Source of the DNA: Treponema parvum
GTDB lineage: Bacteria; Spirochaetota; Spirochaetia; Treponematales; Treponemataceae
Assembly: GCF_017893945.1 (NCBI RefSeq)
Contig: NZ_CP054257.1
Location: 682,001-746,000 of the forward strand
Direction of reading: 5' to 3'
Length of the DNA stretch: 64,000 bases
Below are positions 39,121 through 48,003 of this stretch, piece after piece (positions within the stretch are counted from its first letter, which is position 1; every line of letters begins with the position of its first letter). The translations under genes were made by a program, and so were the position numbers. The notes beneath the pieces are model-generated. The model ran no database searches, was not told the origin of the DNA, and was given only the letters and a program-made list of their open reading frames with translations.

Positions 39121-40221
39121 ATGCCGTTCAATAATATATTCAATGAAAAAAAAATCCTCATAACCGGTAATACAGGGTTCAAAGGGAGTTGGCTTACAAC
39201 ATGGCTTCTCAATCTTGGCGCTGATGTGTACGGTTATTCTTTAAATATTCCGACTGAACCTGCAATGTATGAAGTTATCGGTCTGGATAAAAAAATACAC
39301 CGGCATTTCGGTGATATTCGTAATCGGGAAGAATTCAATTCTTTTGTGCAGAAAGTTAAACCGGATTTTATTATTCACTTGGCAGCACAGGCGCTTGTTC
39401 TTACTTCGTACAAAGAGCCTCTTGATACAATCACAACAAATGTGACAGGAACCGCCGTTGTTTGCGAGGCAATAAGAAAAATTACATGGAATTGCACTTG
39501 TATACTCATTACAAGCGACAAGGCTTATGATAATGTGGAATGGATTTGGGGGTATCGTGAAACAGACCGTCTTGGAGGAAAGGACATTTATTCCGGTTCA
39601 AAAGGTGCCGCCGAACTGGTTATAAAAAGTTACTGGCATTCATTTATAAAAGATATGCCGAATATTAAATTCGGTGTAACACGAGCCGGTAATGTAATCG
39701 GCGGAGGAGACTGGGCAAGGGACAGAATTATCGTCGACTGTGTAAAATCTTTTTCCGAAGGAAAAACTGTTGAAATCAGAAGTCCCAAAGCAACTCGCCC
39801 ATGGCAGCATGTTCTCGAACCACTGAGCGGCTATCTTACACTTGCTTGGCAGCTTGCAGAAGGAAAATGTGAAAGCGGAGAGGTATATAACTTTGGTCCC
39901 CGTGCCGAGCAGACCAAAACGGTATTCGAACTTGTACAGGATCTTGCAGAACTTTGGGGATTGGATAAGAACAATGCCGCTAAATTAACCGGTAATGTAC
40001 CGTTCCATGAAGCAAATCTTCTTAAACTTAACTGTGATAAAGCTCAGGCTTATTTATATTGGCATTCAACTTTACATTATGAAGAATGTGTACGTTTTAT
40101 TGCCGAATGGTACAAGGCTTTTTATCTAGAAAAAGACAAAGATTTGTATTTTATTACACAGAATCAGATTTCTGAATATGTAGCTAAAGCAAAAGAGCAG
40201 AATCTGGAGTGGGCTCTATGA
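39121..40221 (+). CDS. rfbG: CDP-glucose 4,6-dehydratase
   Basis: About 366 residues; extended SDR. ILITGNTGFKGSWLTTWLL binds NAD, IIHLAAQALVLTSYKEPL and ITSDKAYDNVEW hold catalytic and substrate residues, YSGSKGAAELV is the YxxxK motif, and TRAGNVIGGGDWARDRI is typical of RfbG. It produces CDP-4-keto-6-deoxyglucose. ATG 39121 is chosen over 39103, which overlaps rfbF. It overlaps the cupin gene downstream by four bases (ATGA). Confidence 0.93.
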   Translation: MPFNNIFNEKKILITGNTGFKGSWLTTWLLNLGADVYGYSLNIPTEPAMYEVIGLDKKIHRHFGDIRNREEFNSFVQKVKPDFIIHLAAQALVLTSYKEPLDTITTNVTGTAVVCEAIRKITWNCTCILITSDKAYDNVEWIWGYRETDRLGGKDIYSGSKGAAELVIKSYWHSFIKDMPNIKFGVTRAGNVIGGGDWARDRIIVDCVKSFSEGKTVEIRSPKATRPWQHVLEPLSGYLTLAWQLAEGKCESGEVYNFGPRAEQTKTVFELVQDLAELWGLDKNNAAKLTGNVPFHEANLLKLNCDKAQAYLYWHSTLHYEECVRFIAEWYKAFYLEKDKDLYFITQNQISEYVAKAKEQNLEWAL

Positions 40222-40658
40222 TCGAAGGAGTAGAACTCTACCCTTTAAAGCATATTAGCGTTCCTAACGGCGATGTTTTTCACGCCTTAAAATGCACAGA
40301 TGAAGGTTTTGCAGGATTCGGCGAGGCGTATTTTACGCAAATAGAAAGCGGAAAAGCAAAAGGTTGGAAACGCCACAACCACATGACACTGAATCTTGTC
40401 GTCGTTTATGGAAAGGTAAAGTTTGTAATATATGACGACCGCGAAAATAGCAAAACAAAAGGGCAATTTGAAGTTATAACTCTTTCTCCTACTGAAAATT
40501 ACCAGCGGCTCACTGTAGCTCCGGGGCTTTGGATGGCATTCTATGGTGTAGCCATGACAACATCAATGCTCATGGATATTATTCCTGAACCGCATAATCC
40601 GGCCGAAGCTGATAAAAAAGAATTATCGGAAATTACTTTTGATTTCGAGGAATATTGA
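40218..40658 (+). CDS. dTDP-4-dehydrorhamnose 3,5-epimerase-like cupin
   Basis: 146 residues; RmlC-like jelly roll. GWKRHNHMTLNLVVVYGKV contains the His expected at the base site, then YDDRENSKTKGQFE and RLTVAPGLWMAFYG. It sits between rfbG and an SDR reductase with four-base and one-base overlaps. It probably epimerises CDP-4-keto-6-deoxyglucose at C3 and/or C5. A simple isomerase or a WxcM-like cupin is the alternative. Confidence 0.78.
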   Translation: MIEGVELYPLKHISVPNGDVFHALKCTDEGFAGFGEAYFTQIESGKAKGWKRHNHMTLNLVVVYGKVKFVIYDDRENSKTKGQFEVITLSPTENYQRLTVAPGLWMAFYGVAMTTSMLMDIIPEPHNPAEADKKELSEITFDFEEY

Positions 40659-41596
40659 TGAATACTATGCAATATACTAGTACGGGGAATGGGGTACTCA
40701 TTACGGGTGCTAACGGTTTTTTAGGAAAAAATCTGATTAGAGAATTTTTCTTGTCTGAAAAACGAGTTATAGCTGTTTGTAATTCTTTGGATGATGAATT
40801 TAAGAATAATCAGAAAATGTTATGGATAAATCCAGAAGGAAGAAATCCAATAGATCTGCAGCATGACATAAAGAATGAAAATATCTCTTGTATATATCAT
40901 TTAGCATGGGGTGGAACAAGTGGAAATAAGCGCGGAGATTATGAAACCCAGATAGATAATATTAAACTTGCCTGTGATTATGTTCGTCTTTGTGAAACCA
41001 TAGGATGTAAAAGATTCATATATGCATCAAGCATAAATGAAGTAGAAACTTATGAGTATTTGAAATCCGATGGAATTTCCCCGGGGGGTGGCTATATTTA
41101 TGGCTCGGCAAAACTTGCGGCACATCTAATGGCTGAAGTTGTTGCTTATCAGTCAAAAATAGATTTTATTCCATGCCTTATAACTAACGTCTATGGGGCG
41201 GGAGAAAAATCTGCCAGACTAATAAATGATTCTGTGAGAAAACTTATAAGAGGTGAGCATTGTTCTTTTTCAGCCGGGAATCAGACCTACGATTTTATTT
41301 ATATTACAGATGCAATAAATGCAATAATTGCCGTTAGTGAAAAGGGAAAACCTTTTACGCAGTATTATATAGGAAGCGGAAACCCAAAACCTTTAAAAGA
41401 GTTTCTTTGGGAAATGAAAGAAGTTGTTTCTCCTTATGCTGTTTTAGGTTTGGGAGAACTGCCTTTTAATGGAAAAGATATAGATTACAGACAATTTAAT
41501 TTAGACGGTGTTTTAAGAGATACAGGATACAAAAATCAAATATCATTCAAGCAGGGAATACAGTTAGTTTTAGATTCTATTAAGAATGAAGAATAA
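40658..41596 (+). CDS. NAD-dependent epimerase/reductase, probable CDP-4-keto-6-deoxyhexose 4-reductase
   Basis: 312 residues; extended SDR. VLITGANGFLGKNLIREFF binds NAD(P), IYHLAWGGTSGNKRGDYETQ is a variant of the core, and YIYGSAKLAAHLMAE is YxxxK. YDFIYITDAINAI is the C-terminal domain signature. With rfbF, rfbG and the cupin it would finish a CDP-6-deoxyhexose. E1 dehydratase (RfbH) is absent, so a 3,6-dideoxyhexose is unlikely. The stretch at about 41081 contains C4G6, in frame. ATG 40658 overlaps the previous stop. Confidence 0.78.
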   Translation: MNTMQYTSTGNGVLITGANGFLGKNLIREFFLSEKRVIAVCNSLDDEFKNNQKMLWINPEGRNPIDLQHDIKNENISCIYHLAWGGTSGNKRGDYETQIDNIKLACDYVRLCETIGCKRFIYASSINEVETYEYLKSDGISPGGGYIYGSAKLAAHLMAEVVAYQSKIDFIPCLITNVYGAGEKSARLINDSVRKLIRGEHCSFSAGNQTYDFIYITDAINAIIAVSEKGKPFTQYYIGSGNPKPLKEFLWEMKEVVSPYAVLGLGELPFNGKDIDYRQFNLDGVLRDTGYKNQISFKQGIQLVLDSIKNEE

Positions 41597-41609
41597 CACA
41601 AGTACCCCT

Positions 41610-41760
41610 TGCTAAAGGGAATTATGGATATAATAGTCAGCGATTCGACAGATTATATAGATAGAAACTTAATTCGATTTCTTTTAACACAAGGGCTTTG
41701 AAAGATATAGGATATGAGAGAAAATATATTTTTTCAGACGGAATAAAAGAAATGCGATAA
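41610..41760 (+). pseudogene. Remnant of a second SDR epimerase C-terminus
   Basis: The frame ending at 41760 reads ALKDIGYERKYIFSDGIKEM, parallel to the last part of the intact neighbour (VLRDTGYKNQISFKQGIQ). There is an internal stop upstream and no start. It looks like the tail left after recombination removed a related epimerase. Confidence 0.55.
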
Positions 41761-41775
41761 GGATAAAATCGAACT

Positions 41776-42750
41776 ATGGAAAATTCCAAAATCAGTGTAA
41801 TAATGTCAGTATATAATGGCGCTGAGTTTTTGCGAGAAACAATAGAGAGTGTACTGAAACAAACTTATACAAATTTTGAATTTATAATTACTGATAACGC
41901 AAGTACTGATAAAACTGTTAGCATTATAAGATCATATAATGATAACCGCATAAAACTTACTGTAAATGAAGAAAATAAAGGGTATGTTGCAAACCTAAAT
42001 TTTATGATTAAAGAAGCAGCAGGAAAATATATTATTAGACAAGATGCAGATGACATAATAAGGAAAAGCAAATTCGAAAAACTTTTTGAATATATGGAGA
42101 CTCATCCTTCTGTCGGTGCCTGTGGTTATTATGTCACTGTTTTCGGTACTTATAAAGGAAAAATAAGGCAGGAGCTAAGTAATAAAAAAATTCGCGCTGC
42201 AATGCTGTTTGAAAATCAGATGGATAGCCTTTCAATTATCCGTGCTTCGCTATTCAAGGATTATGATTTAAGTTTTGAAGAAAGTTTAATTCCGGCTGAA
42301 GACTATAAATTTTGGTTTGAAGTAATGAAACATAGCAAGTTAGCAAATATCCCTTGTTTTTTGCTTGATTATAGAATTCATGGGACGAACACTAGTATAG
42401 AAAAAAAAGAGCAGGGAGACAGAAATAGATTAGCAGTTCAACTACAGATTTATGAATATCTTTTTAATCAAAAGATAACGGAAGAAACAAAAGAGATATT
42501 AAAGCTGCTTTATATATCCAATAATTGTTCAGAAGAAGTATATAAGAAAATTATAGCATGGCTGGAACAAATTGCATGTTTTGCAAAAACCGGTAAGCAA
42601 ATCGACGAAGAAACATTCCTATATTATATGGCAAGAAGGTGGTTTATATTTTGTATTCATAATAAAAAATTGTATTTTTTTAAGCCAAAGTTTATAAAAC
42701 TTGCTCAGCTATTACGATTTATTTATGATCTGTTACGGAAAAAAATATAA
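41776..42750 (+). CDS. Glycosyltransferase family 2
   Basis: 324 residues. GT-A core ISVIMSVYNGAEFLRETIES, VLKQTYTNFEFIITDNAS, RQDADDIIRKSKFEKL (metal-site DxDD) and PAEDYKFWFEV. Positively charged C-terminus. It is related to, but not a copy of, the glycosyltransferase at 34699. Three bases to the flippase gene. Linkage unknown. Confidence 0.87.
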   Translation: MENSKISVIMSVYNGAEFLRETIESVLKQTYTNFEFIITDNASTDKTVSIIRSYNDNRIKLTVNEENKGYVANLNFMIKEAAGKYIIRQDADDIIRKSKFEKLFEYMETHPSVGACGYYVTVFGTYKGKIRQELSNKKIRAAMLFENQMDSLSIIRASLFKDYDLSFEESLIPAEDYKFWFEVMKHSKLANIPCFLLDYRIHGTNTSIEKKEQGDRNRLAVQLQIYEYLFNQKITEETKEILKLLYISNNCSEEVYKKIIAWLEQIACFAKTGKQIDEETFLYYMARRWFIFCIHNKKLYFFKPKFIKLAQLLRFIYDLLRKKI

Positions 42751-42752
42751 AG

Positions 42753-44237
42753 ATGATATCATCTAAACAAGAATCCTTTTTCTACCGCTATATCGTAAAA
42801 ATATTCAGTTCCGTGCTGATAGCATTGCTGAATGTAATTGTTCAGCTGCTTTTGCCGCGTGTTTTTTCAATTGAAGAATATGGCTATTATTCATATAACT
42901 TGAATGTTTTTACTTCAGTTGTAACGATATTTAATCTTTCTGCTTCAGATGCTCTGGTATCAAAATTTTCTAAAAATAATGAAGAAAACGGCTATGTTGT
43001 CTTTTATCTTCGTTTCTCTACGCTAGTCTCTTTTGTTTTAAATATCGGGGTTTTATTGCTTTTTCCGACGCATCTTGTACATAATTCTTTTGCGGGGCAA
43101 ACCTTGTGCATAATGCTTCTTGGCTTGAATGCGGCAATCGTTAGAAAACTGCTTACGGATATCGTTGCCGTTTTTGATGCAATGGCACTTTCCAGATTGC
43201 CGGCTTTCTGGCAAATTGTACAGAAAATTCTTATTACAATAGGCGTTGTCGGCGGATATTTTGCCGGAATCCTAAATCTTTTTGTTTTTTATATTTTACA
43301 AATTACAACCGTTTTATTTGTTTCTGTATTGCTTGTTTTTGTTTTCTTTTATTTAAATAAGGCTCGATTCAACTTTCCGGCTAAAAAGTCTATTTTTGAG
43401 TACATAGGTGAATTTCATGTTTTTTGCCGCCCATTGATTTTTGCCACTGTGTTTGCGCAGATAATTATCATAATAAAAAACTGGGCGCTTATGCATTGGT
43501 CAGGGATAGCGAGCTCAGCTTTGTTTGGCGCCGCCTGGCAGTTAAATATTGTTATCAGCTATGTGTTTTCGCCGTATGCGGAATTGATGAAGCGGGAATT
43601 CGCAGTCATTCATGATAATAAAGATATGCTGCGGCATAGAATGCAACAGTCTTTAAAAATTATGGCATGGCTGATTTCTTTTCTCTGCATTTTTATTGCC
43701 GTATATGCATCAGATGTGCTTACTGTTTTATTTGGCGATAAATATTCAGGTGCCGTGTTAGTTACCCAGTTAATTATGCTTTACACAGTGTATCAGGCAT
43801 GGGGACAGATTCTTGGAAGTTTTATGCTTGCCGTTGAACAGACTAAGGCTTCTTCAATAATAAGCGTGATAGGAAATATCTTTTCATTGGTTTTGCTGTA
43901 TTTTTTTCAATGTCCAAATTTTATCTGGGCTAAGGGGCTTGGTGCAAACGGTATGGGCTGGAGTTATGTTATAGGAAATATTTTTTCTGTTACGTTAATG
44001 TTGTGCTTTATTGCTAAAAAAATTAATATGAAGTTTGTTAAACTTTATGTAATTCCTGTTATTTCAATGATCGGATGCTTTAGCATTGCTTTTGTTTCAT
44101 ACATGCTTTTTAGAAAATGTATTCCCGACAGAGGAATGATATTTGCAGTTTTGCGGATTTTATGCGGTGGTTTTCTGTATTGCGGAATACTTATGCTTTT
44201 AATGTGGAGATTTCCTCGGATCTTGGGTATAAGATAA
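42753..44237 (+). CDS. wzx: Oligosaccharide flippase (Wzx family)
   Basis: 494 residues with 12-14 hydrophobic helices and the MATE/MOP-type opening LLPRVFSIEEYGYYSYNLNV. It moves undecaprenyl-linked repeat units across the inner membrane. Its presence marks the island as Wzx/Wzy type, although no intact Wzy gene is in the window (see fragments at 47694 and 49578). Confidence 0.85.
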   Translation: MISSKQESFFYRYIVKIFSSVLIALLNVIVQLLLPRVFSIEEYGYYSYNLNVFTSVVTIFNLSASDALVSKFSKNNEENGYVVFYLRFSTLVSFVLNIGVLLLFPTHLVHNSFAGQTLCIMLLGLNAAIVRKLLTDIVAVFDAMALSRLPAFWQIVQKILITIGVVGGYFAGILNLFVFYILQITTVLFVSVLLVFVFFYLNKARFNFPAKKSIFEYIGEFHVFCRPLIFATVFAQIIIIIKNWALMHWSGIASSALFGAAWQLNIVISYVFSPYAELMKREFAVIHDNKDMLRHRMQQSLKIMAWLISFLCIFIAVYASDVLTVLFGDKYSGAVLVTQLIMLYTVYQAWGQILGSFMLAVEQTKASSIISVIGNIFSLVLLYFFQCPNFIWAKGLGANGMGWSYVIGNIFSVTLMLCFIAKKINMKFVKLYVIPVISMIGCFSIAFVSYMLFRKCIPDRGMIFAVLRILCGGFLYCGILMLLMWRFPRILGIR

Positions 44238-44281
44238 AGCTATTTTAACGCAGAAGCTTTCTTTTTGGAAAAATAAAAAAA

Positions 44282-45325
44282 ATGGATAGGCAAGAGGCAC
44301 TGAAAAATATCGATATAACCAGATTTCTGATGGCGATATTTGTTGTTTGCTTACATACAAATCCATTGTGGGATATCAGTTTTCTTTTAAATTCTGCTAT
44401 AGTCTTCTGGCTTGCTCGTCTGGCAGTTCCTTTTTTCTTTATTTGTACAGGCTTTTTTTTGGAGTATAAAGAACCCTATGATGAAGAAACAAAACGTTTT
44501 AGGGGTAAAACTCAGATTATACGACTTTTGAAGCTTTATTGCTTTTGGAATATTATTTACATTTTTATAGCCTTTGTTACAAAAAGCACAGGTTTTGTTT
44601 TTAGTTATAAAGAATTATTCGTAGAACTGGTGATACGGGGGGGGGTATCTATACTTTGGTATGTGCATGGTGCAATTCTAGCCCTTGTTATTATAAATAT
44701 GCTTGAGAAACTTAGAATACCCCCAGTTGGGATACTGTCCATAGCTTTTTTATTTTATTTTATAGGTTTAGCGGGACAGTCATATTATAATATATTCAGA
44801 AAGTTTCCGATTTGGGATAATTCATTTGTCCATTATATAGGTGTTTCATTTTTATCAGTTCTTGGCGTAGGTGGAACAAGACATGGACTTTTCTTTGCTT
44901 TCCCATTTGTATATTTAGGAATGGAAATATATAGGCATAGGGATTCAATCAATTTAAAGCAATCTGTAATAATTTTTCTGATTTCTATGGTTGTTGGATT
45001 TTTTGAAGCTATTACAACACTGGAACTACATTTAGGTATAAGATGGGACCTAATGATTTTTATAGTTCCCGCGTCATATTCGCTTTTTTGTGTTTTGTTA
45101 AAAATACCAATAGATATAAAAATAGATACACATGTTTTTAGAACATTGTCACATGATATTTATTTTATACATGGTGCGCTAATTATGTTGTATACTTATT
45201 TTAATTTATATTTTCATTCGATATTGTATTTTGGAACAATATTGTTTGTTGCAATTGCAATAAGCGTTTTGAAATCAGTAATAATCAATTTTTTCAAGGA
45301 AATAGTAAATAAAAATGTCAGATAA
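44282..45325 (+). CDS. Acyltransferase 3 family protein with in-frame G9 tract
   Basis: 347 residues, about ten membrane helices. LKNIDITRFLMAIFVVCLHT is helix 1 with the conserved Asp-x-x-Arg and His; VPFFFICTGFFL is helix 2. A run of nine G at 44637-44645 encodes RGG in the loop before the third to fourth helix. As sequenced it is in frame, so the gene is on. It probably O-acylates a sugar, and it overlaps the downstream glycosyltransferase by 11 bases, so slippage could reduce translation of both. Confidence 0.85.
   Translation: MDRQEALKNIDITRFLMAIFVVCLHTNPLWDISFLLNSAIVFWLARLAVPFFFICTGFFLEYKEPYDEETKRFRGKTQIIRLLKLYCFWNIIYIFIAFVTKSTGFVFSYKELFVELVIRGGVSILWYVHGAILALVIINMLEKLRIPPVGILSIAFLFYFIGLAGQSYYNIFRKFPIWDNSFVHYIGVSFLSVLGVGGTRHGLFFAFPFVYLGMEIYRHRDSINLKQSVIIFLISMVVGFFEAITTLELHLGIRWDLMIFIVPASYSLFCVLLKIPIDIKIDTHVFRTLSHDIYFIHGALIMLYTYFNLYFHSILYFGTILFVAIAISVLKSVIINFFKEIVNKNVR
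44637..44645 (+). repeat. Poly-G tract, 9 G, in frame
   Basis: Nine G within the acyltransferase coding region, currently in frame. Gain or loss of one G would truncate the protein after about 120 residues. Confidence 0.8.
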
Positions 45326-46517
45326 TGTAATGATTTTCTGTTCCAATCCAGTGAATGGCGGTACTGCAGCCGTAATGGCGCAGACTGTTTCGGGATTGGT
45401 AAAATATCCGCAATTTAAGGTTTTACCATGCGTGAATGCAGGAAACGATGTGGAAATTTATAAATCCTTGCCGGGTATTACATATCTTGACGTACTTTCA
45501 GAAGATCAAGCACTAGGAAACATTTCTCAAAATGTCGGAATTTTAAAAAGAATAATCCGACGCCTTGATAGAAATATCAAATATCGTAAAATTATTAAGA
45601 AAAATATAGAAACATTTATACGCTTTTTGAAAGATAATTCCATAGATTCTGTTCTTATCCATAATGGCGGATATGTTGGCGATGATCTTTGCAACCAGCT
45701 TTTAAAGGCTGCAAATCAAGTCGTTATGAAACACCGTATTATGGTGTTTCATAACGACTTTTTTAAAACAAAAGTCGGAATGATCCGCTTCGCTAAATAC
45801 GATGCACAGCTTTCAAAATGGGCAACTGAGTTAGTAACCGTATCCCAGTTTACCCGAAAACGTATCTTATATAATTCTTTCATAAAGAAAGACATGGCGG
45901 TTATTTATAACGGATTGCCGGAAAAAAGAACGCTTACAGATGCTCAAAAAAATGAAGATTTGCATTTGGATAAAACCGCATGCAATATTGGTATGATAGG
46001 CAATTTCCAGAGCAATAAAGGTCAGTTGTATCTCTTGGATGCCTTTAAGAAGTTGAAAGAACTCTTTAATAGCGATGTTGTTCTTTCAATTATTGGGAAT
46101 GTGTATGAGCCGGATTTTTTTGAGCAGTGCAAAGAGTTTATTGGGCAGAATGATTTGACTTCTTGCGTTAAGATTTACCATAAGATTTATAATGCTGCAG
46201 AATACTGCAATCTTTTTGATTTTATGGTTGTGCCATCTCTTTGGGATGAAAGTTTCGGACTTACAGCCTGTGAGGCAATGATTGCGGGTAAGCCTTGTAT
46301 TGTAACTACAACAGGAGGTTTACCGGAAGTAATTACGGATAATCAGGACGGTTTTGTTGTTCCTATTGACGACTCGGAACTGTTTGCAAAAAAAATGTAT
46401 GAGCTATGCCAAGATAAAGATTTGAGAGTAAAAATGGGACTAAATGCACGCCGGCATTATGAAGATAAATTCAGTTTGGATAAAATGGTGCAAAACTATG
46501 TAAACATTTTAGCTTAG
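45315..46517 (+). CDS. Glycosyltransferase family 4 (GT-B)
   Basis: 400 residues. FCSNPVNGGTAAVMAQTVSG opens the acceptor domain. IGMIGNFQSNKGQLYLLDAF begins the donor domain, and PSLWDESFGLTACEAMIAGK carries the E-x7-E motif. VTTTGGLPEVI ends the core. It is a retaining enzyme, probably adding a hexose. It overlaps the acyltransferase by 11 bases. Confidence 0.88.
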   Translation: MSDNVMIFCSNPVNGGTAAVMAQTVSGLVKYPQFKVLPCVNAGNDVEIYKSLPGITYLDVLSEDQALGNISQNVGILKRIIRRLDRNIKYRKIIKKNIETFIRFLKDNSIDSVLIHNGGYVGDDLCNQLLKAANQVVMKHRIMVFHNDFFKTKVGMIRFAKYDAQLSKWATELVTVSQFTRKRILYNSFIKKDMAVIYNGLPEKRTLTDAQKNEDLHLDKTACNIGMIGNFQSNKGQLYLLDAFKKLKELFNSDVVLSIIGNVYEPDFFEQCKEFIGQNDLTSCVKIYHKIYNAAEYCNLFDFMVVPSLWDESFGLTACEAMIAGKPCIVTTTGGLPEVITDNQDGFVVPIDDSELFAKKMYELCQDKDLRVKMGLNARRHYEDKFSLDKMVQNYVNILA

Positions 46518-46527
46518 GAAACGAAGA

Positions 46528-47694
46528 ATGGAATTCAAAAAAATAGTTTTAATTTTTGACACACCGGCACTAAATACAGACATACAGACCTATTCATTGG
46601 AAGAGTTGCTAGACTTAGGGTACGGAGTATGCATTTTAGATGCATCCCCCTTTCTTTTACCGGAAGCAAATAGGATTGTTACTGCAAAGCAGCTGTCAGA
46701 TAAACGGTTTGAGCCATTTATTTGTAGGACAAAAAAGGAATTGGAATATCATATAAGGCAAGATTCCAAAAACGCCTGCTTCATTCCGATGTTCAACAGT
46801 TATTATGATGTTAGATTTGTATTCAAACTGTTCACCAAATATAAAGTGTTTTATGGACACGTTACAACGGCAAGAACGGAACTTGAGCTTCCCAAAGGCA
46901 TGAAAATTAAGAGAGAGTGGAAGGAAAGCAGGCTTAATCCTTTTCATCTTTATAAAGCGGTATATAACAGAATTATAAGTAAAATAATTAAATATCAAAA
47001 GGCAAAATTTTTAGTACTCGGCGGTAAAAACAATGAAGATTTGTATATAAATCAAACTTTCCATGATAGCAGCACAAAAATTATCAGATTTCACACTTTT
47101 GATTATGAGAGGTTCTTGATTTCCCCAAGATATAATTATAATGGCAAGCCTTACTGTGTTTATCTTGACCAATATTTTCCGTTTCATCCGGATATAAAAA
47201 CTCAGCTGGGTTTTGATTTTACGGATGAAGACAAAAAAGACTTTGTTAATGATATGAATAAAGTCTTTGAACATATTCGAAATAAATATAATATGGATAT
47301 TATCATTGCAGCCCATCCGCGAGCGGATTACAACAATAAAAAAGATTTATATCCGAATACAATAATTGAATACGGTATGACTTCTCAATTGATAAAGGGG
47401 GCAAGTTTGGTTGTTGCAAATTTTTCGAACAGTATGTTCTTTGCCGTAATGGCGTATTTACCACTGATTCTTGTTAATTCATCTGTTATAAAAAAAGTTC
47501 ATCGGCTTGCAATTATATTACAAGGTTTTGCCGAACTTACAGGCGCTCTTGTTGTGGAAAAGGCATCAGAATTACCGGATAAATTTGAGATCCCTATTCA
47601 CAAAGAAAAGTATGCACTTCTTGAAAATAACTACTTTAAGAGTGGGGAAAACAATGGTAAATCTATGTGGTTTAATATTATGGAATCTATATAA
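46528..47694 (+). CDS. Putative glycosyltransferase of surface-glycan locus (unclassified)
   Basis: 388 residues without membrane helices. I do not recognise the family firmly. The C-terminal half has a GT-B donor-domain look: IIIAAHPRADYNNKKDLYP, then SQLIKGASLVVANFSNSMFF and MAYLPLILVNSSV, as in polysialyltransferase or CDP-glycerol transferase-like proteins. Its last 105 codons are duplicated, with changes, at 49261-49578. The stop overlaps the start of a polymerase-like fragment (ATAATGG). Function as a sugar transferase is an inference from fold and place. Confidence 0.6.
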   Translation: MEFKKIVLIFDTPALNTDIQTYSLEELLDLGYGVCILDASPFLLPEANRIVTAKQLSDKRFEPFICRTKKELEYHIRQDSKNACFIPMFNSYYDVRFVFKLFTKYKVFYGHVTTARTELELPKGMKIKREWKESRLNPFHLYKAVYNRIISKIIKYQKAKFLVLGGKNNEDLYINQTFHDSSTKIIRFHTFDYERFLISPRYNYNGKPYCVYLDQYFPFHPDIKTQLGFDFTDEDKKDFVNDMNKVFEHIRNKYNMDIIIAAHPRADYNNKKDLYPNTIIEYGMTSQLIKGASLVVANFSNSMFFAVMAYLPLILVNSSVIKKVHRLAIILQGFAELTGALVVEKASELPDKFEIPIHKEKYALLENNYFKSGENNGKSMWFNIMESI

Positions 47695-47795
47695 TGGCAG
47701 AAAAAATTAAATTTAGTAAAAGACAACTTTTCTCTTTTTTTACTCTTATTGCCGTATCAATGCTTATAACACCTTTGATTTATTCATCCGGTTTT
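47368..47795 (+). repeat. Direct repeat, copy A (glycosyltransferase tail + polymerase start)
   Basis: About 430 bases shared with 49254-49675. Long stretches are identical, while the middle (about 47505-47540) is strongly diverged. The repeat spans a gene junction: the last third of one gene and the first 35 codons of the next. The segment between the copies holds an acyltransferase. Confidence 0.8.
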
Positions 47796-47828
47796 ATAAT
47801 CTTGAAAACCATGTGGGTTATGTTGTAG
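47694..47828 (+). pseudogene. Truncated start of a polymerase-like membrane protein (fragment A)
   Basis: 44 codons: AEKIKFSKRQLFSFFTLIAV then SMLITPLIYSSGFIILKTM, followed by a stop at 47826. The same start occurs at 49578, with a longer membrane-protein continuation, so this copy has lost its body. At the break begins a repeat also present at 55229-55372. O-antigen polymerase (Wzy) is the likely parent, by position after Wzx and glycosyltransferases. Confidence 0.6.
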
Positions 47829-47937
47829 ATTTGTCCATATATAAATGTAATTCGTGTTTTTTGTATTAAATAAATTTTAAGGTTTTACGTTTTTTTGTAA
47901 TCCTAACTAAACTTGAAAATCTAGGCTATTTAGGAGA
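47801..47937. repeat. Dispersed repeat, copy 1 (also upstream of rfbA)
   Basis: Matches 55229-55372 at perhaps four of five bases: TGGGTTATGTTGTA, a T-rich middle, and CCTAACTAAAC near the end. The sequence after it, to 48003, is noncoding and AT-rich. Confidence 0.6.
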
Positions 47938-48003
47938 AATTAAGTTATTAGATGATAAAAAAATAATACGATAAGATTTTTATACAAAAGGAAATTTTTT
48001 TCT

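Noticed and set aside
47380..47420. Other short G runs (five or six G) such as at 47397, 41082 and 49281
   Set aside because: They are in frame and short; only the runs of 8, 9 and 12 are long enough to expect slippage.
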